The notes beneath the pieces were generated by a model. That model saw nothing but the letters and a program-made list of their open reading frames with translations, searched no databases and was not told the origin of the DNA. Shown here one piece after another: positions 1-8,932 of a stretch of 64,000 bases of DNA; positions within the stretch are counted from its first letter, which is position 1, and each line of letters begins with the position of its first letter. Source of the stretch: Maritalea myrionectae DSM 19524 (lineage in GTDB: Bacteria; Pseudomonadota; Alphaproteobacteria; Rhizobiales; Devosiaceae); NCBI RefSeq assembly GCF_000423365.1, contig NZ_AUHV01000002.1:853270-917269 (forward strand), in the 5' to 3' direction. The translations under genes and the position numbers were made by a program.

Positions 1-420
1 GATCAGATGCAGGCGCTGAAACAGGACCCGGATTTGATCAAAACCGGGGTTGATGAGTTTTTGCGCTTTTTGTCGCCCAACCAGTTTGGCAACCGCGAAA
101 CCACCGAAGATATTGAGTTGGACGGGTTCAAGTTCCCCAAGGGCACAAACTTACATTTGTGCATTGGCGCGGCCAATCGCGATCCGGTGCAGTTTGATCA
201 GCCAGACCAATTGATCCTGTCACGCAAGCCAAATCGACATTTGGCCTTTGCGGGCGGGCCGCACCTTTGTGTCGGCTTTCAATTGGCACGGATGGAGGGC
301 CGCATTGCGGTCAACCAGTTCCTCAAGGCCTATCCGAATTACAAATTGACGGGCGAAGCAGAGCTGGGCGGACGCATCCGCTTCCGCGGCTATGCGAAAC
401 TGCCTGCGACATTAAAATAG
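1..420 (+). CDS. Cytochrome P450, C-terminal part (5' end outside window)
   Basis: The reading frame is open from base 1 and stops at 418-420, so the start lies upstream of the window. The visible 139 residues carry the haem-ligand loop FAGGPHLCVG, matching the P450 signature FxxGxxxCxG with Cys as thiolate ligand. Upstream of it are the end of the K-helix/meander region and a segment with the Arg of the beta-1 region (FGNRET). P450s are haem monooxygenases that insert oxygen using electrons from ferredoxin or FAD/FMN reductases. The gene ends 10 bases before paaZ on the same strand, so it is probably co-transcribed with the phenylacetate genes. Substrate is unknown; an aromatic substrate is a guess from position only. 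Confidence 0.9.
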   Translation, partial: DQMQALKQDPDLIKTGVDEFLRFLSPNQFGNRETTEDIELDGFKFPKGTNLHLCIGAANRDPVQFDQPDQLILSRKPNRHLAFAGGPHLCVGFQLARMEGRIAVNQFLKAYPNYKLTGEAELGGRIRFRGYAKLPATLK

Positions 421-430
421 AGGGTTTAAA

Positions 431-2470
431 ATGACTTTGATGCAATTAGAAAGCTTTGCTGCAGGCCAATGGGTGGCCCCTTCCGGCAAGGTGCGCAAGA
501 TTTATTCGGCCGTGACCGGTGAAGAAATCGCCGAAGCGGGTTCTGATAAGCTCGACTTCCAGCAGATGATCGATTTTGCCAAACAAAAGGGCGGCCCGGC
601 GCTGCGCAAAATGACCTTTCATGATCGCGCGCGCATGCTCAAAGCTTTGGCGACCTATCTGAATGAGCGCCGCGATCCGCTTTATGAATTGTCCTATAAG
701 ACAGGGGGAACGCTGGCCGACCATAAAATCGATATTGATGGCGGTATCGGCACAGTTTTTGTCTACGCCTCCAAAGGCCGCCGGGAAATGCCCGATGCGC
801 ATATTTACCCCGATGGCGACCTCGAAATCTTGTCGCGCAATGGCACCTTTTTGGGTCAGCATTATTGCACACCCTTGTTAGGCGTTGCGGTGCATATTAA
901 TGCGTTCAACTTCCCGGTTTGGGGCATGTTGGAAAAGCTCGCCCCCACCCTGTTGGCGGGCGTGCCGGCGATTGTAAAACCCGCTACTTCCACCTCGTAT
1001 GTCACCGAGGCGTGCGTGAAAATGATGGTGGAAAGCGGCATTTTGCCGGAAGGCGCGATCCAGTTGGTGATGGGCGGCACGGGCGATTTGCTTGATCGTT
1101 TGGATTGCCAAGATGTGGTGAGCTTTACTGGCTCTGCCGCCACAGCATCCTACCTCAAATCCAACGAAAATATTCAGAAAAATGGCGTGCGCTTTATCGC
1201 CGAGCAAGACAGCTTGAACGCCTCTGTGCTTGGCCCGGATGTGACACCGGAGACACCAGAATTTGACCTGTTCGGCAAAGAGGTTTTGCGCGAAATGACC
1301 GCCAAGGCGGGCCAGAAGTGTACCGCCATCCGCCGGATGATTGTGCCGGACGCGCAGGTGCAGAATGTGATTGATGCATTGAGCGCCAAGCTGGCCAAAA
1401 ATGTGATCGGCGATCCAACCGCCGAGGGCACCCGCATGGGGGCTTTGGCGTCGCTGGATCAGAAAAAGGATGTGCTGGAAAAAGCGGCCGAAATCGGCAC
1501 CGAGTGCGAGCTTGTTTTTGGCGATCAGGACAATTTGCAACTGAACGGCGAAGGTTTGGAAAATGGCGCTTTTGTTGCGCCGATGTTGTTCCATTGTAAG
1601 GACCCGGACAAGGCCACCATCGTGCATTGCACTGAGGCCTTTGGCCCCGTGGCCACGGTGATGGGCTATCGTGACCTTGGCCATGCGATTGAATTGATGA
1701 ACAAGGGCGGCGGCTCGCTTGTGGCTTCTGTCATCACCCACGATGCCGATGTGGCGCGGGAGATGACTATGGGCGCGGCGGCCTGGCACGGGCGGCTCTA
1801 TTTCAACAACCGCGACAGCATGAAAGAATCCACCGGGCATGGTTCTCCCCTGCCCCATATGGTGCATGGCGGCCCGGGCCGCGCGGGCGGCGGCGAAGAG
1901 TTGGGCGGCGTGCGTGGCGTCACCCATTATATGCAGCGCACCGCGGTGCAAGGCAGCCCTGACCTGTTGACCGGCATTGGCGGCACTTATGTGAAAGGCG
2001 CGCGCTTTAAAGAAGGCCCTGCCCATCCGTTCACCCGCACTTTCCACGAGTTGGAAATTGGCGAAACCATCAAGACCAAATCACGGACCGTGACGCTTGA
2101 GGATATTGAGCATTTCGCCCATTTCACCGGCGACACCTTCTATGCCCATATGGATAAGGAAGCGGCGGAAGCCAATCCGTTCTTCCCCGGTCGCGTGGCC
2201 CATGGCTATTTGCTCTTGAGCTTTGCGGCGGGCTTGTTTGTACAGCCCGATCCGGGCCCAGTTTTGGCCAATACCGGGCTGAATGATCTTAGCTTCCAAA
2301 AGCCTGTGAGCCCGGGTGATGAAGTGCGCGTGACCCTGACCGTGAAGCGCAAAACCAAGCGGACTGACGAATATGGCGAAGTGCGTTGGCACGTGAATAT
2401 GTTCAATCAGGATGATGAACAAGTTGCCGAATATGAGCTTTTGACCATGGTGGCGTTTGAGCGTACATAA
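431..2470 (+). CDS. paaZ: Bifunctional PaaZ: oxepin-CoA hydrolase / 3-oxo-5,6-dehydrosuberyl-CoA semialdehyde dehydrogenase
   Basis: 679 residues, the normal length for PaaZ. The first ~520 residues are an aldehyde dehydrogenase: Glu258 (FIAEQDS) and Cys297 (AGQKCTAIR) are spaced 39 residues apart, as are Glu256 and Cys295 of the E. coli enzyme. The last ~140 residues are a MaoC-type (R)-hydratase domain beginning near [10 protein letters not shown], with the hydratase-like segment [12 protein letters not shown]. In the family the C-terminal domain opens the oxepin-CoA ring and the N-terminal domain oxidises the resulting aldehyde with NADP+, in the cytoplasm. It sits between a P450 and paaX. 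The upstream stretch gagggtttaaa before ATG provides a ribosome-binding site. Confidence 0.96.
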   Translation: MTLMQLESFAAGQWVAPSGKVRKIYSAVTGEEIAEAGSDKLDFQQMIDFAKQKGGPALRKMTFHDRARMLKALATYLNERRDPLYELSYKTGGTLADHKIDIDGGIGTVFVYASKGRREMPDAHIYPDGDLEILSRNGTFLGQHYCTPLLGVAVHINAFNFPVWGMLEKLAPTLLAGVPAIVKPATSTSYVTEACVKMMVESGILPEGAIQLVMGGTGDLLDRLDCQDVVSFTGSAATASYLKSNENIQKNGVRFIAEQDSLNASVLGPDVTPETPEFDLFGKEVLREMTAKAGQKCTAIRRMIVPDAQVQNVIDALSAKLAKNVIGDPTAEGTRMGALASLDQKKDVLEKAAEIGTECELVFGDQDNLQLNGEGLENGAFVAPMLFHCKDPDKATIVHCTEAFGPVATVMGYRDLGHAIELMNKGGGSLVASVITHDADVAREMTMGAAAWHGRLYFNNRDSMKESTGHGSPLPHMVHGGPGRAGGGEELGGVRGVTHYMQRTAVQGSPDLLTGIGGTYVKGARFKEGPAHPFTRTFHELEIGETIKTKSRTVTLEDIEHFAHFTGDTFYAHMDKEAAEANPFFPGRVAHGYLLLSFAAGLFVQPDPGPVLANTGLNDLSFQKPVSPGDEVRVTLTVKRKTKRTDEYGEVRWHVNMFNQDDEQVAEYELLTMVAFERT

Positions 2471-2475
2471 GGTGC

Positions 2476-3339
2476 ATGAGTGCACCGCATAAGCTGATTT
2501 CACCTTTGATCGACCATCTGCATTCAGATGGTCGATTGCGCGTTTGGTCCGTGGTCATCACCATTTTCGGTGATGCCGTGCAGCCCCATGGCGGCACGGT
2601 GGCCATGGCCGATTTGCAATTCATTTTGGGCCATATGGGCGTGGAAAATGGCGCCTTGCGCACCGCTATGTCGCGCCTGGCGAAAGAAGGCTGGGTGACG
2701 CGCGAGAGGCAGGGCCGCAACAGCTTTTATCGCTTGTCGCCAGCCGGGCTGAAAAGTTTTATCCCGGCCACCGAAAAGATCTACCGCGCCCAATACGCGC
2801 CGACACCGCAAAAGCTAGTTTTTGCCGTCGGCCCGGATGTGATCGGCACCGCCCGCGAACAGCTGAACGCGCTGCTGGCCGGATTTGGCGGCATGGCGCT
2901 GCGCAATGGCGTGGCGCTGTTTGCTGACCCGAGCGAACATTTGCTGCATCAATTGCGGCAAGCCGATCTTATGCTGATCGATGCTGATCTCAACGAATTG
3001 CCAAGCTGGGTTGCCGAGAAGTTGGAACTCACCGAGATTGAGGCGGATTATCAAGCGCTGCTCAATCGGTTCACCCCACTGGGCGAGCAAGCCGAACAGC
3101 TGGCCGCACTCTCCCCGATTGATGCTCTTTGCGCCCGCATTTTGTTGATCCATGAGTGGCGGCGGCTGATTTTGAAACAACCGCCCCTGCCCGCGCATTT
3201 ACTGCCTGAACACTGGCCCGGCGCCGCCGCCCACCATCTGGTGAGCGGGCTTTATCGGCAATTGATTGAGCCCTCTGAAAATTGGTGGTCCAACGGTAAT
3301 GGCGCTGCGGCGCGGAAGGTGTTGGCGAAGCGGTTTTAA
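2476..3339 (+). CDS. paaX: PaaX-type repressor of phenylacetate catabolism
   Basis: 287 residues. The N-terminus shows the PaaX winged-helix pattern (SVVITIFGDAVQPHG then LRTAMSRLAKEGWVTRER), followed by the central PaaX domain and the helical C-terminal region (ARILLIHEWRRLILKQ) typical of the family. PaaX proteins repress paa promoters and are released by phenylacetyl-CoA, the first CoA intermediate. The gene begins 6 bases after the paaZ stop, so it is probably translated from the same message, giving feedback control. A plausible operator for it lies in the paaI-paaA gap at 4294-4327. The start ATG sits inside a short palindrome GTGCATGAGTGCAC (2472-2485) whose meaning is unclear. Confidence 0.93.
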   Translation: MSAPHKLISPLIDHLHSDGRLRVWSVVITIFGDAVQPHGGTVAMADLQFILGHMGVENGALRTAMSRLAKEGWVTRERQGRNSFYRLSPAGLKSFIPATEKIYRAQYAPTPQKLVFAVGPDVIGTAREQLNALLAGFGGMALRNGVALFADPSEHLLHQLRQADLMLIDADLNELPSWVAEKLELTEIEADYQALLNRFTPLGEQAEQLAALSPIDALCARILLIHEWRRLILKQPPLPAHLLPEHWPGAAAHHLVSGLYRQLIEPSENWWSNGNGAAARKVLAKRF

Positions 3340-3840
3340 TTTCACGCAGACCATCCCGGCCCTGGCCGCGCTCCCAACAAAACCCCACATCAAGTCCGGG
3401 GTGGTGTAGAGGGTGCAACAAATGCGTCCTGGATTTCTCCGCGCCTAACAAACCACTCTTACGTCATTACCGGGCTTGACCCGGTAATCCATGCAGCTTT
3501 TTAGTCGGCCACTACCCTCGCGTCTGATCGCCAACACTGCTTGGACCCCGGATCAAGTCCGGGGTGACGCTGTGGGGTTGCGCGACTCAATGCGAAATAA
3601 TTGCGCCGCAAAGTCCCTCCCATTGATGGGGAGGGATTTAGGGTGGGGTGAAAGCCCGCCCCATCCACAGTCGTCACCCCAAGACTTGATCTTGGGGTCC
3701 AATTCACCTGTCCACTCGCGAAAGAGTGCAATGCTTAGACGACGTGCCGTTTGGCCAGCCTGAAATGGATTACCGGATCAAGTCCGGTAATGACGTTTGA
3801 GTTTGTTGTCTAAGCTGGGTCTTAGACCCGCACAACAGTT
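3340..3840. repeat. Intergenic block of short palindromic repeats
   Basis: No convincing gene lies in these 501 bases. The gap holds several imperfect copies of two intergenic elements. One is a palindrome of the form GTCATTACCGG-CTTGA-CCGGTAATCCA at about 3463-3490, 3541-3569, 3673-3701 and 3766-3794, with a partial copy near 3381-3406. Copies occur in both orientations and with compensating changes in the two arms (ACCCC/GGGGT or TTACC/GGTAA), which indicates selection on a hairpin. The other is CCCTCC-ATTGATGGGGAGGG followed by GGGTGGGG at about 3614-3650. They resemble REP-type elements common in alphaproteobacteria and may act as transcript ends between paaX and the convergent paaI. Confidence 0.75.
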
Positions 3841-4275
3841 TTACTCCTCAATATAAGCAAACACGCCCGTCGAGGTAGTTGCCACTTTTTCGCTGCCTTC
3901 GGCCATAATGTCGATGCGGGTGGTGGCGAGGCGTTTGCCGTTGGAAAGGACTTTGGCGTCAAAAATCACATTACCTTCGGGCAAGGGCCGCATAAAGTTG
4001 GTGGCCATGTCCACGGTGACGCAGTTGCGGAAGCGGCCATTGAGATAGCTTAGGGCCAAAAAGCTAACCGTATCGGACCCGGCCATCAGCGCCTGCCCAC
4101 TCACCAAACCACCATTTGGTCCCCTATGCCGCAAGATTTTTTCGGTCGCTGGCATCACGAATCGGGCGCCATTTTCCCCAAGGTCCAGCACCTTAATCCC
4201 AAGCTCCTGCACCCATGGCGCACAAATTTCGACGATCAGCGCTTCCAGCGCTGCTGAATCTAAGCGATTTTTCAT
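3841..4275 (-). CDS. paaI: PaaI-family hotdog acyl-CoA thioesterase
   Basis: 144 residues from ATG at 4275, chosen over GTG 4281 because the stretch ggagag lies at a proper distance upstream of the ATG and abuts the GTG. The protein is a single hotdog fold: the central helix motif NGGLVSGQALMAGSDT has the Gly-Gly turn and a late Asp seen in PaaI-like thioesterases, followed by strands with VTVDMATNFMRP. PaaI hydrolyses ring-hydroxylated or otherwise dead-end phenylacetyl-CoA derivatives to recover CoA. It is divergent from paaA and shares the same control region, which supports the paa assignment. A general medium-chain or aromatic acyl-CoA thioesterase is the alternative. Confidence 0.8.
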   Translation of the reverse strand: MKNRLDSAALEALIVEICAPWVQELGIKVLDLGENGARFVMPATEKILRHRGPNGGLVSGQALMAGSDTVSFLALSYLNGRFRNCVTVDMATNFMRPLPEGNVIFDAKVLSNGKRLATTRIDIMAEGSEKVATTSTGVFAYIEE

Positions 4276-4293
4276 CCCCACCTCTCCAATATG

Positions 4294-4335
4294 TTACGAA
4301 AAATACTTGATATGTTAAATTTCGTGACGTATTAT
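4294..4335 (+). promoter_or_regulatory. paaABCDE promoter with overlapping putative PaaX operator
   Basis: A -35 TTGATA (4307-4312) and a -10 TATTAT (4330-4335) are separated by exactly 17 bases, followed 27 bases later by the paaA ATG at 4362; agagaggg at 4345-4353 is the ribosome-binding site. Overlapping it is an inverted repeat TTACGAAA (4294-4301) and TTTCGTGA (4320-4327), 7 of 8 positions symmetrical. Its arms flank the -35, so a bound repressor would block polymerase. PaaX is encoded nearby and is the obvious candidate. The same repeat may control the divergent paaI. Promoter hexamers are read directly; the operator role is inference. Confidence 0.6.
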
Positions 4336-4361
4336 TAACATCCAGAGAGAGGGATGCCAAT

Positions 4362-5363
4362 ATGTATTCACAAGGATTAATTGGCGCGGATGGCGCCACG
4401 GAAGAAACTGAAGAGTTTCTGGCCAAGTTTCAGGCCCGCATTGACCGGGAAGAAAAGATTGAACCCAATGATGCCATGCCGAATGGTTATCGCAAAACAT
4501 TGGTGCGCCAGATCGGCCAGCACGCCCATTCAGAAATTGTAGGCATGTTGCCTGAAGGCAATTGGATTACCCGCGCGCCAAGCCTGCGCCGCAAGGCCGC
4601 ATTGCTGGCGAAAGTGCAGGATGAAGGTGGCCACGGGCTTTATCTTTATTCTGCGGCCGAAACGCTGGGCGTCACCCGCGAACAGATGACCGAAGAACTG
4701 CTTTCCGGCAAAGCGAAATATTCGTCGATCTTCAATTATCCCACGCCAACCTGGGCCGACATCGGCACCATTGGCTGGCTGGTTGATGGCGCGGCGATTA
4801 TGAACCAAATTCCGCTGTGCCGCTGTTCTTATGGCCCTTATGCCCGCGCGATGATCCGCGTGTGCAAGGAAGAGAGTTTTCACCAGCGCCAAGGCTACGA
4901 AATTCTGATTTCGCTGTGCAACGGCACCGAAGAACAAAAGCAAATGGCGCAGGATTCCATCAATCGCTGGTGGTGGCCATCTCTGATGATGTTTGGGCCA
5001 CATGATGCGGAGTCCAGCCATTCTGAACAGTCCATGAAATGGAAAATCAAACGCTTTTCCAATGATGAGCTGCGGCAGAAGTTTATCGATGCGACGGTGC
5101 CACAAGCCGAATATTTGGGCCTGACCGTGCCGGACCCCGAACTGAAGTGGAATCCGGAAAAGAATGGCGGCAAAGGTGGTTATGACCATGGCGAAATCGA
5201 CTGGGACGAGTTTTGGCGCGTGGTTAAAGGCCACGGCAAAATGAACCGCGACCGCATTAAAGACCGCAAAAAAGCATGGGACGATGGCGCATGGGTGCGG
5301 GAAGCTGCCCTGGCGCATGCTGAAAAACGCGCCGCCCGCCAAACCCAACACGCTGCCGAATAG
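4362..5363 (+). CDS. paaA: 1,2-phenylacetyl-CoA epoxidase, catalytic subunit PaaA
   Basis: 333 residues, matching the PaaA length. It shows ferritin-like di-iron ligand motifs: DEGGH (Glu88, His91) and EESFH (Glu171, His174) with further acidic residues between. PaaA forms the catalytic core with PaaC and epoxidises the aromatic ring of phenylacetyl-CoA using oxygen and electrons delivered by PaaE. First gene of a tight paaABCDE operon with its own promoter immediately upstream; paaB starts 12 bases downstream after the site gggagga. Cytoplasmic enzyme. Confidence 0.97.
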   Translation: MYSQGLIGADGATEETEEFLAKFQARIDREEKIEPNDAMPNGYRKTLVRQIGQHAHSEIVGMLPEGNWITRAPSLRRKAALLAKVQDEGGHGLYLYSAAETLGVTREQMTEELLSGKAKYSSIFNYPTPTWADIGTIGWLVDGAAIMNQIPLCRCSYGPYARAMIRVCKEESFHQRQGYEILISLCNGTEEQKQMAQDSINRWWWPSLMMFGPHDAESSHSEQSMKWKIKRFSNDELRQKFIDATVPQAEYLGLTVPDPELKWNPEKNGGKGGYDHGEIDWDEFWRVVKGHGKMNRDRIKDRKKAWDDGAWVREAALAHAEKRAARQTQHAAE

Positions 5364-5375
5364 GGAGGAATTTTC

Positions 5376-5660
5376 ATGTCTAACGAAACACCACTTTGGG
5401 AAGTTTTTATCCGTCCACGCAACGGCTTGTCCCACAAGCATTGCGGCTCTTTGCACGCCGCTGACGAAGTGCTGGCGCTGCAAGCCGCACGGGACACCTA
5501 CACACGCCGCGGCGAAGGCGTTTCCATCTGGGTAGTGCCCTCAAAGGCCATTTTCGCCTCTGATCCTGATCAGGCAGCGGAAAATTTTGAGCCCGGCGTC
5601 GACAAGGTTTATCGCCACCCCACCTTTTATGACATTCCAGAAGAAGTGGGGCACATGTAA
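5376..5660 (+). CDS. paaB: 1,2-phenylacetyl-CoA epoxidase subunit PaaB
   Basis: 94 residues, the usual small size. Sequence features of the family are plain: the start NETPLWEVFIRPRNGLSHKH, then AADEVLALQAARDTYTRR and the central SIWVVPS strand. PaaB bridges PaaA-PaaC heterodimers in the epoxidase and is needed for activity, though it has no cofactor. The stop codon TAA overlaps the paaC start by one base (TAATG), so the two are translationally coupled. Confidence 0.95.
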   Translation: MSNETPLWEVFIRPRNGLSHKHCGSLHAADEVLALQAARDTYTRRGEGVSIWVVPSKAIFASDPDQAAENFEPGVDKVYRHPTFYDIPEEVGHM

Positions 5661-6412
5661 TGAGCGCGCCTTTGTTCAACGCTTTGCTCGAACTGGCTGA
5701 TGATCATTTGATCCTTGGCCATCGGGTTTCAGAATGGTGCGGCCACGCCCCCTTGCTGGAAGAAGATTTGGCGATGCCAAATATGGCGCTTGATATGATC
5801 GGCGCCGCCCGCAGCCTTTACACCTATGCTGGTGAAATTGAAGGTGAAGGGCGCGACGAGGATCAACTCGCCTATTTGCGCTATGACCGTGACTATAAGA
5901 ACTGCCTGCTGGTGGAACGGCCAAATGAAGATTTTGCCCACACCATGTTAAAGCAGCTTTATTTTGCGGCCTTTATGCACCCCTATTGGGAAGCAGCGTT
6001 GCAATCCAGCGATGAGACGGTGCGCGGCATTGCCGGCAAATCGGTCAAGGAAGTGGCATACCATATCCGCCATGCGGGCGAATGGGTGGTGCGGCTTGGC
6101 GATGGCACCGAAGAAAGTGCGCAGCGCATGCAAGCTGCCGTAACGGAACTGCACCCCTATGTGGAAGAACTGTTCCACATGTCTGCCGATGCGCAAGCAG
6201 CGGCTGATACGGGCGCTTTGCCAGATCGCGAAGCCATGCGCACCCAATGGACCAACACCATTTCCAATGTGTTTGACCAGGCCAAACTGACCATGCCAGA
6301 GGTGGAATACCCACAATTGGGTGGCCGCACCGGGCATCATGGTGAAGAGATGGGCCATCTGCTCAGCGACTTGCAATATATGCAGCGCGCCTATCCGAAT
6401 ATGAGCTGGTAA
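5660..6412 (+). CDS. paaC: 1,2-phenylacetyl-CoA epoxidase, structural subunit PaaC
   Basis: 250 residues with a ferritin-like helical fold related to PaaA but without a complete set of di-iron ligands, as in the family. Diagnostic stretches are LGHRVSEWCGHAPLLEED, ALDMIGAARSLYTYAGE near residue 50 and the C-terminal GGRTGHHGEEMGHLL. PaaC pairs with PaaA to form the structural half of the epoxidase core. The start overlaps the paaB stop and paaD begins 5 bases after its end, so expression is coupled. Confidence 0.95.
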   Translation: MSAPLFNALLELADDHLILGHRVSEWCGHAPLLEEDLAMPNMALDMIGAARSLYTYAGEIEGEGRDEDQLAYLRYDRDYKNCLLVERPNEDFAHTMLKQLYFAAFMHPYWEAALQSSDETVRGIAGKSVKEVAYHIRHAGEWVVRLGDGTEESAQRMQAAVTELHPYVEELFHMSADAQAAADTGALPDREAMRTQWTNTISNVFDQAKLTMPEVEYPQLGGRTGHHGEEMGHLLSDLQYMQRAYPNMSW

Positions 6413-6417
6413 GGGCA

Positions 6418-6930
6418 ATGGCGGACGTACATCAACTTAAACCACCCCGCTCAGCCGACGCGCAAAAGGCATGGGAGGCCGCCGCGCTGGTGCCCGACCC
6501 GGAAGTACCGTGCGTGAATGTGGCCGAGCTGGGCATTTTGCGTGATGTGCAAATGATTGATGGCAAAGCGGTGGCCTATGTGACGCCGACTTACACCGGA
6601 TGTCCCGCTGTGTTGGCCATTGAATTGGCCATTGAGGTGGCGCTGCGCGAAGCCGGGTTTGACCCGCAAATTGAGCGTGTTGTGTCACCACCCTGGACCA
6701 CAGACTGGATTAGCGATGAAGGCCGCGAGAAATTGCGCGCCTATGGCATCGCACCCCCGGTTGATGGCTCCAACTCCAAGCTGGCTTTATTTGGCGAAAC
6801 CGTTGTCGGCTGCCCCAAATGCGGCAGCACCGACACGGAAAAGCTATCTGAATTTGGGTCCACCGCGTGCAAAGCACACTATCGCTGCTCGAGCTGTCGT
6901 GAACCTTTCGATTATTTCAAATGCATTTGA
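6418..6930 (+). CDS. paaD: PaaD, iron-sulfur maturation factor of the phenylacetyl-CoA epoxidase
   Basis: 170 residues. The N-terminal ~100 residues are a MIP18/DUF59 domain (EVPCVNVAELGILRDV, then TPTYTGCPA with the conserved Cys). The C-terminus adds a four-Cys metal knot, CPKCGSTDT with RCSSCREPF, typical of PaaD. Genetic work on the family assigns PaaD to metal-centre assembly for the epoxidase system; it is not part of the purified epoxidase. Located between paaC and paaE with 5- and 12-base gaps. Confidence 0.94.
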   Translation: MADVHQLKPPRSADAQKAWEAAALVPDPEVPCVNVAELGILRDVQMIDGKAVAYVTPTYTGCPAVLAIELAIEVALREAGFDPQIERVVSPPWTTDWISDEGREKLRAYGIAPPVDGSNSKLALFGETVVGCPKCGSTDTEKLSEFGSTACKAHYRCSSCREPFDYFKCI

Positions 6931-6942
6931 GGGCCTAAAAAG

Positions 6943-8022
6943 ATGACCCCTAAGTTTCACACACTGACGATTTCAAAAATTGAAGAACTGACACCAGACG
7001 CAAAAGCGATTAGCTTTGCCCTTAATGACGATTTACGCGACGCTTATGCGTTCAAGCCGGGGCAATATTTAACCCTGCGCAGCACGATTGGCGGCAAGGA
7101 TGTGCGTCGGTCTTATTCCGTCTCCTCTCCCCTCGGTTGCACCGACCTGACGGTGGGCATTCGCCGGGTGGAAGATGGCGTGTTTTCCAGCTTCGCCGCC
7201 AACGATCTTAAAGTGGGCGACCAGCTTGAGGTGATGACCCCTGACGGGCGTTTTGTCGCCGATATTGGCGGCATGAAAAAGGCGCTGTTGATCGCCGCAG
7301 GTTCCGGCATCACACCGATGATGTCCATCGCGCAATCCTTGTTGGAAGGCGATGACGAGGCGGAAGTGACCTTGGTTTATGGCAACCGCGAAACCGGCAC
7401 CATCATGTTCCGCGAGCAACTTGAGTTTTTGAAAGACCGGTTTATGGATCGCTTCACGCTGATCCATATTCTCAGCCGTGAAGATCAGGACGTGCCGATT
7501 TTGAATGGCCGTATTGATGCGGATAAAATCAAGGCCTTGGTGAACACAGGTGCGATTGATCCCAAAGCCGCCGATGGCGTGTTTTTGTGCGGCCCCGGCG
7601 AAATGATTGAAGTGGCCCGCGAAAGCCTTGAAGACATGGGCGTGGCGCACGACAAAATCCACTATGAATTGTTCACCCCCGCCGATGGCCAAACCCCACG
7701 CAAAGCGCCCACCAAGGCACAACGCGAAGCGGCGGAACAGGGCGTGAAGGTCGAAGTGGTGCTGGATGGCACCACCCGCAGCTTCACCCTCTCCAATCCG
7801 GAAGACACAGTACTGGAAGCCGCGCACAAGCACGGGCTGGAACTGCCCTTCTCCTGCAAAGGCGGCATGTGCTGCACCTGCCGTTGCAAAGTGGCGAAAG
7901 GCAGCGCCGAAATGGATGTGAACTATTCACTCGAACCGTGGGAAATTGAAGCCGGCTTCACCCTCGCCTGCCAAACCCGCCCCACCAGCGACGAACTGAC
8001 GCTGGATTTCGACGAGAGCTAA
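6943..8022 (+). CDS. paaE: 1,2-phenylacetyl-CoA epoxidase reductase PaaE
   Basis: 359 residues with three modules in order: an FAD-binding barrel with RRSYSVSSP near residues 50-58, a nucleotide-binding domain with AAGSGITPMMS near residue 120, and a plant-type [2Fe-2S] domain at the C-terminus with CKGGMCCTCRC and a last Cys in LACQTRP. The enzyme passes electrons from NADPH to the PaaABC epoxidase. It closes the paaABCDE operon and is followed directly by a strong intrinsic terminator. Confidence 0.96.
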   Translation: MTPKFHTLTISKIEELTPDAKAISFALNDDLRDAYAFKPGQYLTLRSTIGGKDVRRSYSVSSPLGCTDLTVGIRRVEDGVFSSFAANDLKVGDQLEVMTPDGRFVADIGGMKKALLIAAGSGITPMMSIAQSLLEGDDEAEVTLVYGNRETGTIMFREQLEFLKDRFMDRFTLIHILSREDQDVPILNGRIDADKIKALVNTGAIDPKAADGVFLCGPGEMIEVARESLEDMGVAHDKIHYELFTPADGQTPRKAPTKAQREAAEQGVKVEVVLDGTTRSFTLSNPEDTVLEAAHKHGLELPFSCKGGMCCTCRCKVAKGSAEMDVNYSLEPWEIEAGFTLACQTRPTSDELTLDFDES

Positions 8023-8026
8023 AATT

Positions 8027-8052
8027 AAGGAGGGCATCGCCCTCCTTTTTTA
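8027..8052 (+). terminator. Intrinsic terminator of paaABCDE
   Basis: A perfect 9-base stem AAGGAGGGC (8027-8035) and GCCCTCCTT (8039-8047) closes a 3-base loop and runs into a T tract TTTTTTTAT. It begins five bases after the paaE stop, so the operon ends here and the next gene at 8088 is probably a separate unit. Confidence 0.92.
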
Positions 8053-8087
8053 TTTATGGATTTGCCCCTATTTGCTAGCTTCGCAAT

Positions 8088-8591
8088 ATGGGTACTTATA
8101 ATTATTTGATTGAAGGCATTTCCTGCACCGGCAAAACATCAGTTTGCCAGCTGCTCGCGCAACGCGGCTATCACGCGCTGAATGGTGACAATGTATTTGC
8201 CTATTGCGGCGACCCCGCTACAGGCGCACCGCTTTCCAGTGGCGGGCACCACACACATATCTGGGATGTGGCACAGGTGGAAGAATTGGTGCGAGGCCAA
8301 CAGCATCGAGCCACCTTTTTCTGCGGCGGCAGCCGAAATTTTGAGAAGTTTATCCATCATTTCGACAAGGTCTTTGTGCTGGAGATTGACCTTGAAACCC
8401 TCAATCGGCGCTTGGCCAAGCGCCCAGCTGACGATTGGGGCGGTCGCGAATCCGAACGCGAAATGGTGCGCCAATTGCACGCTTCTGGCGGCGACGTGCC
8501 GAAAAATGGCATTCACATTGATGCAACCCAACCGCTTGAGCAGGTGGTGGATGAAATTCTGACGCAATGCGGCTTGCCGCAACATCTTTAG
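8088..8591 (+). CDS. Small P-loop nucleotide-kinase-like protein
   Basis: 167 residues. A Walker A loop GISCTGKTS lies at residues 10-18, at the very N-terminus, followed by LLAQRGYHALNGD as in small-molecule and nucleotide kinases. The middle has a Walker-B-like strand (VFVLEIDLETLNRRLAKRP) and a basic lid-like stretch. This layout fits the AAA_18/shikimate-kinase-like P-loop kinases, in which substrate cannot be told from sequence. It follows the paaE terminator with 35 bases between and has no obvious partner. Assignment as ATP-binding is firm; the substrate is unknown. Confidence 0.75.
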   Translation: MGTYNYLIEGISCTGKTSVCQLLAQRGYHALNGDNVFAYCGDPATGAPLSSGGHHTHIWDVAQVEELVRGQQHRATFFCGGSRNFEKFIHHFDKVFVLEIDLETLNRRLAKRPADDWGGRESEREMVRQLHASGGDVPKNGIHIDATQPLEQVVDEILTQCGLPQHL

Positions 8592-8932
8592 CGTTGTGCA
8601 CGCTAGGTATGATCCCGGCTCGAGGCCTGGATGGTCAATTCGAGCTCGCGCCTATTCCCCAAACCACCCCGGACTTGATCCGGGGTCGGGTTATTTCAGG
8701 CATCCATTCACCCCCGTCATTCCCGCGAATGCGGGAATCCAGGTGGGCGTTTCCTGCGGCAATTAGTGAGCGATGTGCCTCTTGGTTTGCGCTGCTTGGA
8801 TCCTCGGGTCAAGCCCGAGGATGACGCAGTGCACGTAGAAGTGCCCTGCCCAAGACAGACGCTCTTTTCCCTCCCCTTGATGGGGAGGGATTAAGGGTGG
8901 GGTGCTATCGCCCCCAAATTCGCGCCTATCCC
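8592..8932. repeat. Intergenic palindromic repeats between convergent genes
   Basis: No gene is supported here. Three hairpin elements of the family described at 3340-3840 are visible: CCCCGGACTTGATCCGGGG near 8668-8686, CATTCCCGCGAATGCGGGAATCC near 8717-8740 in the variant form, and ATCCTCGGGTCAAGCCCGAGGAT near 8800-8823. A copy of the second element (TCCCTCCCCTTGATGGGGAG then AGGGTGGGG) spans about 8868-8904. They sit between the 3' ends of the P-loop gene and the oxidoreductase and may serve as transcript ends. Confidence 0.7.

Noticed and set aside
878-2047. Long minus-strand open frame (389 codons) inside paaZ
   Set aside because: It is the antisense shadow of paaZ; the His/Ala-rich product has no family features and paaZ is unmistakable on the other strand.
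3463-3794. Repeated elements considered as a CRISPR array
   Set aside because: Copies are unequal in spacing and orientation, are palindromic with compensating changes, recur in other gaps, and no cas gene is present.
4530-5483. Minus-strand open frame of 317 codons across paaA and paaB
   Set aside because: Antisense shadow of two well-identified epoxidase genes, with no ribosome-binding site or recognisable domain.
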